In this document: one piece after another, positions 35,739 to 48,063 of the stretch
Layout: each line of letters begins with the position of its first letter
How positions within the stretch are numbered: the first letter of the stretch is position 1
Assembly (NCBI GenBank): GCA_959347315.1
Contig: OY365818.1
Coordinates: 981,964-1,045,963 of the forward strand
Length of the DNA: 64,000 bases
Source of the DNA: Bimastos eiseni
Lineage: Eukaryota; Annelida; Clitellata; Crassiclitellata; Lumbricidae
Direction of reading: 5' to 3'
Position numbers and translations under genes: made by a program
The notes under the pieces: generated by a model
Database searches by the model: none
What the model saw: the letters and a program-made list of their open reading frames with translations, nothing else
Told to the model about the DNA's origin: nothing

Positions 35739-37999
35739 TGTTCATCGAAATGTCTCGGCAAACGACTCAACGAGCGTATTATATTGTTAGACGGTTTTGC
35801 CAGGATGTAGAATCATCATGCAATTGGTCGAAACGCCCTCATCTTAGGCAAGAGGCTGAGACTGCTGCTGCTGCTCTCGGTAGGAACCTGATCCACTGTT
35901 AATGCTTTGCACCACCCACTCAAAAAACTCTTGTAGGCCTAAACCATCAGCGGGGTGCGTATGTTGATCATCACCTCTACGCTGACGATACATAACTGCG
36001 TAGCTCTCTCACGCTCCTCTCTCCTTCACAGATGCACTATATCATAACTATGTGTAAATGACCGCCAAATTACTCTGCCTAGACACTTTAAAAACAGAAT
36101 TCCTAATTAGTGGGTTTCGCGAGCAATTGAGCAATTTAACCAACTATCCTTCCGACCTATTCATAGACAGGTTTCTCTTCTTTCGAGTTTTACTCTTCTC
36201 CCAATGCATAATTACAAGAACGCATGCGCAATAGCAACCGCAATTCTTCATCTCAAACTCGATTAGTGTTATTCTCTTTTCCACAGCATCTATTCTTCTC
36301 AAATGAAACGCCTGTTAGCTGTCCAGAACGTCTCGCCACGCGGTCACTAAAGCTCCAAAACAGCACCACACAACCTCTTTTCTCCAATTACATCTTTGGC
36401 TAGAATATCCCTCAGCGCCTCAAGTTGAACATTGTAGCTTTGCCAGCAACACTCTTTAAACCTCCCAACCGTCCTCCATTCGCCATCCTTTGTTTGGTCT
36501 GTGCTCCTTCAGCCCCTTTGGAACTTATCCTCTGCTTGACCTATCTGCGTTCTGACCTGGCCCGTGTGTACCTACGCACGTGTGTACGTACGTTTTATCT
36601 TGCATTAATTTTGTGTGCGTGGGTGTAGGTGCGTGTGCCCTCGTGCGCTGAATTCAGTTTTACAGAACTTACTGCTAAAATCGGGGTATTTACTCATGTA
36701 TGCATACGAAAACCTATGAATAATATATGGCGCTGTGGACGCTACATGAACAGTTCTAGCTTGCTAGAAAGCAATGAATAAAGTGGTTCTGGCTAAAATT
36801 TTCGATTTTGTGCTTTTTCTAATTGCATTCTTCTATGAATATACTACATCTATAAAGGGCAGTTTCAATTAAATGATAAAATTGTGAAAAAATGTGTGTT
36901 TCTTTATGGCTACATAAAAAGGATTAGATCAGTGGTAGGCCTACTACTTTCGAAGCCCATCTGGGCTGGTTGGAAGCAGCTCAAATTGCCCTAATAACCA
37001 CTAGAAATTATTATGCAAAGGGCGCATTAATGCATTAACGGTTTCTGAACCACGTCCGTACTAGCCATTTTATTTACCAAGTGCGGTAGAGGATGATAAA
37101 TCCACGACTTATTGTTACCTTACACTTTGATAGCAAATTATTGAAAATAGCCAATTTGGGGGGTTGATGTGTTCACCAGTCTCTACAATAACGAGACGTG
37201 TAATTATTATTTTATGCTACTTCTGTTTAACTCTAAGGTTCTGCATAGTGGGCCTAGGTGTCAACAGGTCTGGAATCGGTCTTGTGAGTCCCATATCCCG
37301 ACGTGATCAAGAATACTTCTAGTATTTGCTGTGATCATCATTTTGTCTAAGTCAAAACTTTGAAATGTATATGTTAGGAGGTAAAATAACACATTTTGAC
37401 GTCAAAAGTTCGTCGATTCAGCCAATTATGTCGGCTTCCAATCGTTTATCTCGATTTCGCTCTGCTGTGAATAGTCAATTTACGCTTGACTGCGAAGAGA
37501 ACTGGTCTTAGTCGTTCATACCAATGCCATTCGCTAGTCGGTCACAAGTTCATATAATTTATAACAGGCTTATATAGGAGATTAACATTTCCATGTGGGA
37601 CCCTTTTATACACCATTTGGATCCAATAAGTTTTCATGGGATTCATGGAAGGGTCTTTCTCAGTGTCCATGTTTCTCTTCAGCACCGTGCACTACATGAG
37701 GGGTAAAAATTCGATTCTTGAGATTGTCTCTAGCATAATCTTGCAGCATAAAACTCTGATTGTCTGTAAATTATTCTGTACTCATACTTCTAGTCGAAGA
37801 ATCCAATCGTGCCAAATATGCAGTGTTTGCTTATTACTCCCCCTCACCTTCACAGTTATGTTAATCGACAATGCAATCCGCAGTTGATTTACACTTAGTT
37901 CACAAGGAAGAGACGTGTTGAAGTTGCTTCTACGGTCATAATACTATTTACTTTTCAACGCCATATTGGTCTATTAGCCAAACTGACTGCGCATGACTG

Positions 38000-38075
38000 C
38001 GCATAATTGTGGCGCAATGGTAAAGCGTGGCTTGTTTGTTCAAGCCTACGCTATTCCGAGCCTGTTCATTCGTCA
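38000..38075 (+). mobile_element. Possible tRNA-like SINE head fragment
   Basis: GTGGCGCAATGGTAAAGCG resembles the Pol III A box at the start of tRNA-derived SINEs, but a good B box at normal spacing is not visible. Probably a truncated copy. Confidence 0.25.
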
Positions 38076-38394
38076 CTCGTACTGAAAAGGTGGCAGGTCT
38101 ACAATAATTCGGAACCAATTAAGTGAACGAGGTGAAAGTTGATGAGATTGTAGTATTGAACTAGGTCTCCTTTATTCGGTAAGAATTCAGATAAATGACT
38201 CTTCATTAACATTTCTCATTATCATGATCATTTTGCATCAATATTGTTACTGGAAACTGCTAAGCTGCTGTTAAGGGTCTCACTGATCTCCGTTTTGAGC
38301 TCGAAGAGTGCGTCTACATTGTACTGTGTTATTTGGTACTATTTTGGGAAGGCATCAATCTCAGTATATGCCACATGAGAAGCGATTTGAAGAG

Positions 38395-38412
38395 GGGCCA
38401 TATAAATGTCCA
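38395..38412 (+). promoter_or_regulatory. Candidate TATA box of the triple-module M60-like gene
   Basis: CCATATAAATG starts near 38,399, about 90 bases before the ATG at 38,490. This would allow a short leader and an unspliced gene. Alternatively AAAACAG just before GAGAATTT (38,472) could be a phase-1 splice acceptor from an undetected upstream exon. Confidence 0.3.
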
Positions 38413-38489
38413 TAAACGGTTATGGCCTACAATTAATTTAGATTACGATTGCATATTGTGTTTGTAAAACAGGAGAATTTAAAACGCTG

Positions 38490-41400
38490 ATGGAAAGAAC
38501 AGAAATCATGGAGTGGCGAAAAGATATCCTTAAGGACATCGACGTCTTACCAAAAGAGGGAATTCCAGGAACAGTTGTCGTCTTTGGAAAACGTGCTGCA
38601 CCTATTCTGACTGGAAGCAACGAGGAGGATGTCTTGGTTGCTGTGGCAGAGTTTGGAAACGGTCGCATCGTCGTCATTACTCACGATGCCTACTCTAATG
38701 GCTTCTTAGGGACTGAGGAAGGCAAGATCTGCGGTTTAACGGTATTCCACAACAACCTGAAGAGATGGCTAACGAAAGGCACATTTGAGACAAACAAGAG
38801 CATAATCGATGCGGAACTGGACGTCAGCAACGAAACACTGATGTCATCGAAGATTGTCCTATACCACGGAGGACAGGGCAAGATAAACTCGGCCGATTTA
38901 ACTGAGTATGTTCGTAATGGAGGCGCGTTGCTCCACTGTATTACGCCGTGGGGTTGGCTGCAGTTAAACGAAAAAAATCTTCTTACAAATGCACCATACG
39001 TTTCTCTACTAATCCAGGCTGGTCTGATTTACACTGACCATTGTATATCTGCTCCTGACAGTGGATTCTGCGTTGCAGACAATAAAGCCAACGTTGGGTT
39101 TTTGACGAGTAGAAACAAAACAGATATTGTGGAGTGGAAAAAGGAAATCCTTAAGAACGTAAGTGTCTTACCAAAGGAAGGCACCCCTGGAAGAGTATTA
39201 GTTCTTGGAGTACGTGCTGCACCAATTCTAACTGGAAGCAACGATGAAGATGTGCTGGTTGCTGCAGCAGAGTTTGGAAAAGGCCGAATCGTAGCCATTG
39301 CTCACGATGGATATGGTGTTAATTTTTTGGGAACTTGGGAAGGAAAGGCTGTTGCTTTAACAATACTCCACAACAATCTGAAAAGATGGCTTACAAAAGG
39401 CACCTTCGACACGGACCACAGCATCATCGATGCAAATGAGGACACGAGCAAGGAAAGACTAATGTCGTCGAATATAGTCATATTTTGTGGAGGCGAGGGA
39501 AAGATTAACTTGGCAGACATGATTGAGTATGTCCTAAACGGAGGTGCATTTCTTCATTGTATAACACCGTGGGGTTGGCTCCAGTTAAACGAGGGAAAGG
39601 TTCTAACAGATGCACCATATGTTCCTATGCTACTTGCGGCTGATATATTTTATACTGAGGAATATATATCTGCTCCTGATTGCGGGTTTTGCGTTGAAGA
39701 TAGCATTTTCGTCGGAGTTAATCAGTTAAATGGAAAGAAAACCGAGGAAGGCAAAGCCAACGATGTATCCTTGCTAAGGAAATACAATGCAGAACCAATT
39801 CAGTGGAGGAAGGATATCCTTCAAGACATCGTTGTCCTTCCCAAGACGGGGATGCCAGGAAGAATAATAGTTTTGGGGAACAACGCTGAACCAATTCTAA
39901 CTGGAAGCAACGATGAAGATGTCCTGGTTGCTGCGGCAGAGTTTGGAAAAGGTCGCATCATCACCGTTGCTCACGATGCCTATGCTGCCAACTTTGTGGG
40001 AACTGAGGAAGGGCGGAACCCTGTAATCACGATATTCCAGAACAACCTGAAGAGATGGCTAACAAAGGACACCTTTGAAGCGGATAATAGCATCATTGAT
40101 GCGGAACTGGACGTGAGCAAGGAGAAGCTGATGTCGTCCAAGATCGTCATATACCACGGAGGACAGGGTAAGATACAAGCGTCCGACTTGACTGAGTTTA
40201 TTCATAAAGGTGGTGCTTTGCTTCATTGCTTGACCCCATGGGGTTGGCTGCAGTGTAACAGTGGAAAGGCTCTTTCCGATGTGTGCTATGCGAATCTCCT
40301 GTTCGAATCTGGTCTTTATTACACTGACGATTGTATCTGGGCCCCTGATAGCGGATTCTGCGTTAAAGAAAATAAAGCCGAGGATTCTCATCTGTTGCGA
40401 GTCCTCGAAGAAGTTGGAACAAACTTCGACAAAGCAATGGATAAGACAGCAATGCTCAAGAGATTAAAGTATTTACCAAAAAGAGAAATCTTACAGCTTA
40501 GCAGCACCGTTGGAAAGATTTGGGAAAGATGCAGAGCAGAGATCGAAAAGAGCATTATACCAAGCCCAACAAAACCAGTCACGACCAAAAGAGATCGAGC
40601 CATTTTGGATCTTTGGATGTTATGCTATGACATTCTACAACCACCAAACATAAAGGCGCCTGGTGTCAATTTGTTTCCAGGTGACTTTTCAACTGAACCT
40701 CCTCTTAAGTGTCAGATCCTTGAATTATATTCAGACATAGTAGGCCTAGACTTTCATCCAACGGCCTGCTATTTACCAGCTGGTCAGACTCTTAAAGTTG
40801 AGGTGATTTCTGGAAATGAAGGTCAAGACTGGGAGCTGATGATCGGATGCCACACGGATGAACTAGGTGCACAAAATGACGGTCTAAGAAGATGGCCTGT
40901 AGTGAACAAAAAAATCAGACTCAACAAAAGGAATCTTGAGATTTCAACGCCATTTGGAGGTCTCATATATCTTATTAGTCCGAATGAACCCAGTCGCAGC
41001 ATAACAGTAAAGCTGGAAAACGTCGTTGATTCTCCAAGATTTAAACTTACAGAAGGTGAGAAGGGAAAAGAGACATGGGAACACAGATGTGACTCTCATG
41101 GACTCTGGGCTGACATAGTCGGTGAATTTATTACGATCACTTTGCCAGCTTCAAGTTTGAGGGACATGGAGTTTGGTGAATTGACGTCGGTTATGAAAAC
41201 TTGGGATTCAGTTGTTCGCTTGTATCACGATCTTCGTGGAACAGACATATATAAGTTCCGACGAATATGGATTGTGACGGACGAGCAACCAGGCGCAGGA
41301 TACATGCATTCAGGATATCCAATCCTAACTCACATGGATGTTGCCGACCCCAAGGGAAGTGAATTTCTTTTGAACGGCTCTATACTGCTTAAAGAGGGAA

Positions 41401-41963
41401 GATGGGGCGTGTTTCACGAAATCGGACACAACATGCAGCGAGGCGAATGGACTTTTGATGGTACTGGCGAGGTTACGGTGAACATCTTCACACTCTGTGC
41501 CATGGATGCGATATGTCATCTTAAGCCATGGATCCATTCATGGCTTCAGAATCAGTTGAATGACACTGAAAAATATTTGAAGGACGGAGCCGATTTTGGG
41601 AAGTGGAAAAGTTCTCCTGGTATCGCACTCTTTGTCTATGCTCAGCTTGCACAGGAGTTTGGATGGGAGAGCTACAGAAAGGCGTTTCGTCGGTACGAGG
41701 CGATGGTTGAATCTGAAAGACCAAAGGATGACCAAATGAAAATGGACACTTGGTTTTCCATTTTCTCCGAGGTCGTTGGACTTAATCTTTCGCCGTTGGC
41801 CTTATTTTGGGGTATTCCACTTTCCACTGAAACATTTGCTCGGCTCCAGATTGCCTTTCCAGTCGGTTTTCTACCAGATGATGAAGTTACCAGATTTTCT
41901 CCAGATCGAGTTGACGCTGTCCTTCGAAAGTTCCCATTAGCAGTTAGAGAAAAGCGTTCTTAA
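38490..41963 (+). CDS. TCAF/M60-like metallopeptidase with three tandem N-terminal modules
   Basis: One uninterrupted frame of 1,157 residues. Three repeats of the TCAF-type N-terminal module occupy about 8-200, 215-403 and 438-630. Each has EWRKDIL/VEWKKEIL/QWRKDIL, VLPKEG-x-PG, AAPILTGSN-x-EDVLVA, FG-x-GRI, LKRWLTK-x-TF, GGQGKI and a TPWGWLQ block. Then come a helical linker (about 630-700), the M60-like sandwich (IKAPGVNLFPGDFSTE, about 721-850) and the M60 catalytic domain with HEIGH at 976-980 and Glu 994. Vertebrate TCAFs carry one such N-terminal module, likened to a glutamine-amidotransferase-like fold. No signal peptide, and no C-terminal hydrophobic tail (ends VREKRS). It is transcribed away from the tandem pair. 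Alternative start: Met 7. Confidence 0.9.
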   Translation: MERTEIMEWRKDILKDIDVLPKEGIPGTVVVFGKRAAPILTGSNEEDVLVAVAEFGNGRIVVITHDAYSNGFLGTEEGKICGLTVFHNNLKRWLTKGTFETNKSIIDAELDVSNETLMSSKIVLYHGGQGKINSADLTEYVRNGGALLHCITPWGWLQLNEKNLLTNAPYVSLLIQAGLIYTDHCISAPDSGFCVADNKANVGFLTSRNKTDIVEWKKEILKNVSVLPKEGTPGRVLVLGVRAAPILTGSNDEDVLVAAAEFGKGRIVAIAHDGYGVNFLGTWEGKAVALTILHNNLKRWLTKGTFDTDHSIIDANEDTSKERLMSSNIVIFCGGEGKINLADMIEYVLNGGAFLHCITPWGWLQLNEGKVLTDAPYVPMLLAADIFYTEEYISAPDCGFCVEDSIFVGVNQLNGKKTEEGKANDVSLLRKYNAEPIQWRKDILQDIVVLPKTGMPGRIIVLGNNAEPILTGSNDEDVLVAAAEFGKGRIITVAHDAYAANFVGTEEGRNPVITIFQNNLKRWLTKDTFEADNSIIDAELDVSKEKLMSSKIVIYHGGQGKIQASDLTEFIHKGGALLHCLTPWGWLQCNSGKALSDVCYANLLFESGLYYTDDCIWAPDSGFCVKENKAEDSHLLRVLEEVGTNFDKAMDKTAMLKRLKYLPKREILQLSSTVGKIWERCRAEIEKSIIPSPTKPVTTKRDRAILDLWMLCYDILQPPNIKAPGVNLFPGDFSTEPPLKCQILELYSDIVGLDFHPTACYLPAGQTLKVEVISGNEGQDWELMIGCHTDELGAQNDGLRRWPVVNKKIRLNKRNLEISTPFGGLIYLISPNEPSRSITVKLENVVDSPRFKLTEGEKGKETWEHRCDSHGLWADIVGEFITITLPASSLRDMEFGELTSVMKTWDSVVRLYHDLRGTDIYKFRRIWIVTDEQPGAGYMHSGYPILTHMDVADPKGSEFLLNGSILLKEGRWGVFHEIGHNMQRGEWTFDGTGEVTVNIFTLCAMDAICHLKPWIHSWLQNQLNDTEKYLKDGADFGKWKSSPGIALFVYAQLAQEFGWESYRKAFRRYEAMVESERPKDDQMKMDTWFSIFSEVVGLNLSPLALFWGIPLSTETFARLQIAFPVGFLPDDEVTRFSPDRVDAVLRKFPLAVREKRS

Positions 41964-43560
41964 GTTGAAATTGTATCTAGGTCATGACACCATTTCGGTT
42001 TTATGCATCCGTTTACCAACGATTGATCTCATGACTAGCCGAATGGATACAAGGAAGCATTGTTTTGAATGTTTATTTTTGAAATCTTTGTGTTAGTGAA
42101 TATCGTAGTTAATATTACGTGACAATATTCGTATTTGCACTTTATAAATTAGAAAAACAGCATGGACGGCAACTAATTGTTCATGTCTTACATCTCGGTG
42201 GAGATTTTCTGTTGAATATATGAATTATCTGTTAAATACTCGATTAATATGAAACTATTATTTTTGTCAACATATTTAGTAAAGCTTTACACATAACAAT
42301 TATGTGGACATGTTCCTGCGTTGTTGGGTTTCTAAACATGACCTGGTTAGTTATTTTTCAAGAAGTACATCTACAGTTGAACAAATTTTCTTCTTCATTG
42401 TCCTTCTTATTTCCTTCCGGATAGGATTAGTTCCTCGTTTGGGAGAGGTCAGCCACCTGGATCCTCTTTCTCCAACGGGTTGTGAAGCTATCGCCTAACC
42501 TTCTATTCTAACTTGAATGAGACATATTCCAAGGGCATCTTCCTCTGTCGTCTTGAGTGCCTAAAAAGTCGAAGACTAGGAAATGACCACTTAATACTCC
42601 TGCGTTTCATTATGGAACATATCTAGTTTTTTCAGAAGCAGCTCTTGTTGGCCTTTGATTGTAATGAACTAATTAAAAGTGTCGATCAATTGAAGATAAG
42701 TCAAATTATTAGTTTGTGATGCAAACATATCTCTACTAACAGAGACCATTTCTTTAAACCTGTGGTTTCCTTTGGAACATGTTGAAGTCATAAGTATTTA
42801 AAACATTTTATTGTGCATTGAAGAACGTGAAGTAAATGACATAAACCGAACGAATGAAGCTCGATAAAGTAAACGAACTCGAGTGATTGGCAACAAATAC
42901 AGCAAATGCTTCGAAATAAGCATAGTCCGTTCAAAGACAATGACAAAATTGACTCTTAATAAATTGTAAAATTAATCAAAAACTGAGATTAACTATTCAT
43001 TAACAAACACATTATGGCTACACTATGTGAATGGCTCGTAAGCTTAATCATATATCCAAGTGAGAACATCAATTTAAAAGTTCACATAATTTAAAAAATA
43101 AATAAAATGGCAATAATCGCTGAGTTAATTAAATTTGCAAACGTATAATTATGCAAACCGTGGTGTATCGGTAGAAAAACACCAAAGAAAATTGTGAATA
43201 AAAAGCCAGGTAAATGTACCCTCTAAATAACTCTATGATACGTTCATTTAATATCCAAATAAATAGGCCCAATATATAAATAAACATCTGAACAGGTTAC
43301 AATGATCAAAACGTAGCAGCATACACCTTTCTCACTTCCTAAATAAAACGTTCGAAAGTAAAATGATGAACATTAAATATAAACAACTTAAAAACAAAAC
43401 GTACGTAAAACGATAAATTATATAACATGTAAAACAGGCGATGACTTTCGAAGACTTAGAAAAATATTCTACGACGCACTCGTCAAAACTAGCCAAATTA
43501 AATTCATGAATAATCCACTCTAAGTGTCATTTAGGCTCCAGCCAGATAATGGAGGTATGA
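41964..43560. other. Intergenic, no recognised gene
   Basis: AT-rich sequence downstream of the triple-module gene. Short open frames only. Confidence 0.5.
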
Positions 43561-43564
43561 ATTA

Positions 43565-43908
43565 AATATAAAATCTATAAAACAATTCTAAAATCTTTCA
43601 ATAACACAGTTGATCACGAATAAATATCAATCTATAAAACGATTCTAAGAACTCTCAATAACACTGTTTTACCAAAAATTATAAATCTGTAAAAGATTCT
43701 AAAAACTCTCATTAACACAGTTGATCACGAATAAATATCAATCTATAAAACGATTCTAAGAACTCTCAATAACACAGTTTTACCAAAAATTATAAATCTG
43801 TAAAAGATTCTAAAAACTCTCATTAACACAGTTGATCACGAATAAATATCAATTTATAAAAAGACTCTAAAAACTCTCAATAGCACAGTGGAACACGAAT
43901 AAATATAT
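43565..43908. repeat. Tandem repeat with about 111-bp dimer period
   Basis: About six monomers of 55 bases arranged as alternating A/B types. Type A includes CAATCTATAAAACGATTCTA and type B includes AATCTGTAAAAGATTCTAAA; both end in CTCWMAACACAGT-like sequence. The CAATYTATA start recurs at 43,628, 43,739 and 43,850, exactly 111 apart. It lies just beyond the 3' end of the right galaxin-like gene and is not in the left arm. Confidence 0.85.
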
Positions 43909-44332
43909 CACCGGTAATACTTCAAATAATAAGTTAATGACACATAGGATGGTATTGCAATAAATGCCCATACGCAGTAGTCACCTGAGAGTAATTCTTA
44001 ATTTAGAATGTTGCTTTGTATCTGAAGCTTCCTCTGTAATAAGTTTGCCGCTGTACTTGATGCCATGTGGAGCACATTAATTTATAGACATCAGTGATAA
44101 TAGTTACAGAGAAGCAATTGTATCGAGGAGCTGAGCCCAATGTTCAAAAACATTCTCGGTAAATTTAAGGTAAAGAAAGGCATGAAGTAGAATTGGAGAA
44201 GTAGAAGAAGTGAAAATGTCTCGGCTTATACACGAATCTGTTTTTCTGTTTCTCAGTGCAGGCAATAATAAGTTAATTGGTTTTGGTATAGATTACCCTG
44301 GGAGAGGAAGAGTGTTTGAGCAATTAATTGGA

Positions 44333-44664
44333 TTAATTGGATTTACGTCTATTGTTTGAAGGTGATTGATTCTTTCGTTTGATGCCGACAAAGTTCTCCA
44401 GTGAGTATCTGAGAACGAGGTCTTGCGCACTTAAGCGATATGGTGTTTGCATCTGTAACTGGTTGTAAAGATAGTCTTTAACAACTATCATATACATTTT
44501 ACCATTCTTTAAGTTACACTTGCATTTCTTTGGAGTTTCGTAATCGATCTGCTTTGGGTAAACTGTTTTCTTTGGAAGCGATATTCCACATTTGGCAAGA
44601 CGAACGATACTTTGAAACGTCACGGTTGATCGGTCTTTTAGTTTCTTGGCGATCCCCTCGAAAA
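44333..44664 (-). CDS. Exon 10: C-terminal NTR-like module, right galaxin-like gene
   Basis: Begins after a TTTATTTAG acceptor in phase 1 and encodes VFEGIAKKLKDRST, then CKCNLKNGKMYMIVVKDYL and a basic C-terminus ending NNRRKSN, as in the left copy. It has one extra codon (Pro in QTPYRL). The frame is maintained throughout both arms. Confidence 0.65.
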
Positions 44665-47600
44665 CTAAATAAAAAATTAAGGTAAATGTTTAGAAATAAA
44701 CTATTAGACGTACTTAATCTGCTAATGTTGAGCTTCACTAAGAATTTTCCCATCAAACGGGATAACTTATAAGGTAGGAGAATGCTTAACACTTTATGGA
44801 GCGCACTTTTGTGCAATTCTCACAGATGCAATCTTCTGGGGTTTTTCTGACGACTCAGACCTCTACGGTATTATATCTACAGGACTTTTGTATGGTAGCT
44901 ATTTCATTATAGTTACTATTTTATCATAGTAATCAGTTAATATATCAACTAATGTATAACATTTATTACTTTGGTACTGTCATTACTCTGTTGTAGAACT
45001 ATGAAATGGACAGCGTGATAGTTGGTGACATTGGACGTTCGAACCTGCCTAAGGGCAAAGATGATTAGTGACTATTGCATAATATTTAGCATTCTATTAT
45101 AGTTTATACAATTTTATAGTTGTTATTTTAATATTCAAATAACAAAGAAATCACAATCACGTGAATGGTTGATTATTTCGAATAGTTACATCCTTAAATC
45201 GTTTATTTAACGCCTTTTTTATCAACCATCAATCGATAACGCTGAACAACTGTAAGTGAAGGAAGATACAGAAGAAGTAACTATAATATAGACACAGATT
45301 TTGAATTAGAAATCAACCAGAAGCAGAAACTGTGAAATACCTAGAATCGAACTATTAGTACCCCTGCACCCGACGTCCTCCTTAAGCTTCCCACCGCACC
45401 TCTGCCCAGGGCACATTTTCAATTCCTTCACTGTACCGTTGACGCATCGTTGTGTCGATGCGCTGTAGGTCAATCGGTCACAGCACAGTCTGTGAGGGCC
45501 CATCCTGAACGGATAAAACTGTCCACCGCAGCACGAATACTGACCGTTCGTCAGGCAGTTCTCACCACAGCTTGTGGTGAAGGTAGCTGGGCAGGTGTCC
45601 GTATGACGACAGATACCTACTCCGCAACATCTACAAACAACAACGCAATATAAGGGACGCTGTAATAAAAAAAACGAAGACAAAGCATCGTTTGGACTGG
45701 CACTAAGGGAGACAAGAACAAATGACCGAGGACAGAAAAAGCTATCATTATTCGTACCCATCGTCAATAAATGGCAGATTATAACGATGTAATAGAATGA
45801 GTGGGAGCTTATGTCACCAGTATTGCATTGTTCACATGAAATTATATCGTCTATTATTGCTAAGCTAAACTATGCACCTATTTATGCTATGCAGTAAAAT
45901 GATATGCCAAGCAATCGAATTGTAGTGTATTGTAGTCCTTTGAATTGATTATCACTTACGGTAGGTTAGAACCGTTGTAGACTCGTCCATCGCAGCATGT
46001 CTGATTCCTTCTGAAGTAGGAGTGAATTCCAGGTTCGCAGCATTGAACCTCTCCACCGCGGGCGTCATGCTCAACTCCCTGACAACAGATCTTTCCAGGA
46101 CCACCGCAGGACAACCGCGATGCCACGATGCCTTCAGCGCACGTCTGTTCAAGGCGTAAAGTAACATTTGTGTGAGATGACAACAAAAGGCGCTATATCA
46201 GGAGTTCATTTGCATACGTGCACATATATGTACACGCACATTATTTGCATCCATACATAGACCTTACTTAAATATGTAATTATAAAACCCTTCTTCCAAA
46301 TATCAATATTATATATTGATAGCTATATTAGGCCTATATACACATATTTAAATTACTTGGACGTTAAAACATAAACAAAGTTCTTCAAATAATGTAACCT
46401 TTCAAATCAAAATAAAATAAACAACATGACTTTTTGTTTAAACCAACGACTGTGAACAAAGGTCATTGTCTCCGTCTCCAATCACGGGTGTTCAACGTAT
46501 TCTATATCGACATATGAAGTTTGTTTGTAGCAACATTATTGTACTTTAAACTTGTAAGTTTTATACTTTTCTATACTTTTAAATTTTTGCATTTAGGAGA
46601 TGTAATGAACTCTCTACACTATAGACCAGCATGGTTCAGTGCTGACCTGAGTTCTAGGGTCGAAGACCTGTCGACGATCGTTACCCTCACAGCACATCTG
46701 CTGTGAATCCGAAACATTGATGGGTCTACCTCTTGGACAGCAGACTTCGTTGTCCTTTAGTATCCATTGATTACCACAACACTTCGTGAATTTTGAAACG
46801 ACATTGCCTGCAAGATAGGAAATAGGTCCAGTCTATCGTCACGTTTCATAAAGACCAGATAATGAATTGGTTTTAGTGCGCTATCAGTTCATACCTAATG
46901 CACTAGACACCGCCCCTATAAAATTTTAGGTTACTGATTGTGGTACGGTAGCCAAAAAGACTGAACACAGTCTGTATGACTCAGACACTGTGTGAAGACG
47001 TTGAGGCTTGAGCAAGTCATTCACTCGGAATTTCTCAGAACCATTGGTGCTACGGATAATTTTTAAGCTACTATAAAAGTGTTGACATGGGACCCGACCA
47101 AAACTGCTGTTCATAGTACGACACAATTCCTGTATGTCTTCGGAGTATACGGACTCTAGTTGTAAGTCGAACTCTTTTGCCAACACTTCAGAATAATTCA
47201 TCCAATAATTCCTCACCGTTTATACCAAATAAAATTTTTAAACACAGCAATTTTTACTACAGCAATCGTAATCATAAACCCCAAATTTCTATGGTGCTAC
47301 TCAAAAGTTAAGCGCATGACACCAGCTTGTTCACGAGGACTGGCGTAATGTCAAAGGATTGTCCGGAAATATTTAGTTACTTGCCTCCGCAGCAGATGCT
47401 TGTCGTTAGATTGAAAGATTCGTAAACATTCAATGCTGAATTGTGGCAGCATCCCTCGTGGCTTGAGTCGATCACGGTGTCATGGCAACACTTCTGCGAT
47501 GCTGAAGAGTTCGGTTTTGGACCGTTCGCACAACACAGATGCGTACTTCGGTCGATCTTACCTGAACAAACATTTAGCACAGGTTAGGACATCTCGAAAT

Positions 47601-48027
47601 CACGATTGCGAAAGAAACTCTTACATAGACGCAGGTATAGTTTGAAAACGGTACCACTGATGTGTATGGTCCTACGTCATAATTACAATAATAATAATAA
47701 TGATAATAATAATAATGATAATAATAATAATGATAATAATAATAATGATAATAATAATAATTATCATTATTATTATTATTATTGTTGTTGTTATTCTCAT
47801 CAATATTATTATTATTGTTAATTTTGTTGTTGTTGTTGTTGTCGACGTCGTTGTCGTTGTCTTTGTAGTCGTTGTCGCTGTCATTGTTGTTGTTGTTGCT
47901 GCTGTTTTTGGTATTGTTGTTGTTGTTGTTGTAATGCAACTGACTTAGGACCTTAACCCCACAAAGGACGAGGAAAACCGCGTTAATTATGTGTGAAAAA
48001 ATCAATAAGTCAATTGATACTTTTAAA

Positions 48028-48063
<36 letters not shown>

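Larger units (their letters stand above)
31490..37545. repeat. Tandem duplication unit 2
   Basis: Collinear with 23,780-30,510: the AATACAAATCACA left end, M60-like exon 2, intron with GGAGGAGGAG tract, TM exon at 35,547-35,738, the CGTGTGTACGTACG block near 36,580, and TTCATACCAATGCCATTCGC near 37,515. Orientation is head-to-tail. Confidence 0.85.

Noticed and set aside
43565..43908. CRISPR-like array
   Set aside because: Eukaryotic context; the repeats are a continuous tandem satellite without unique spacers.
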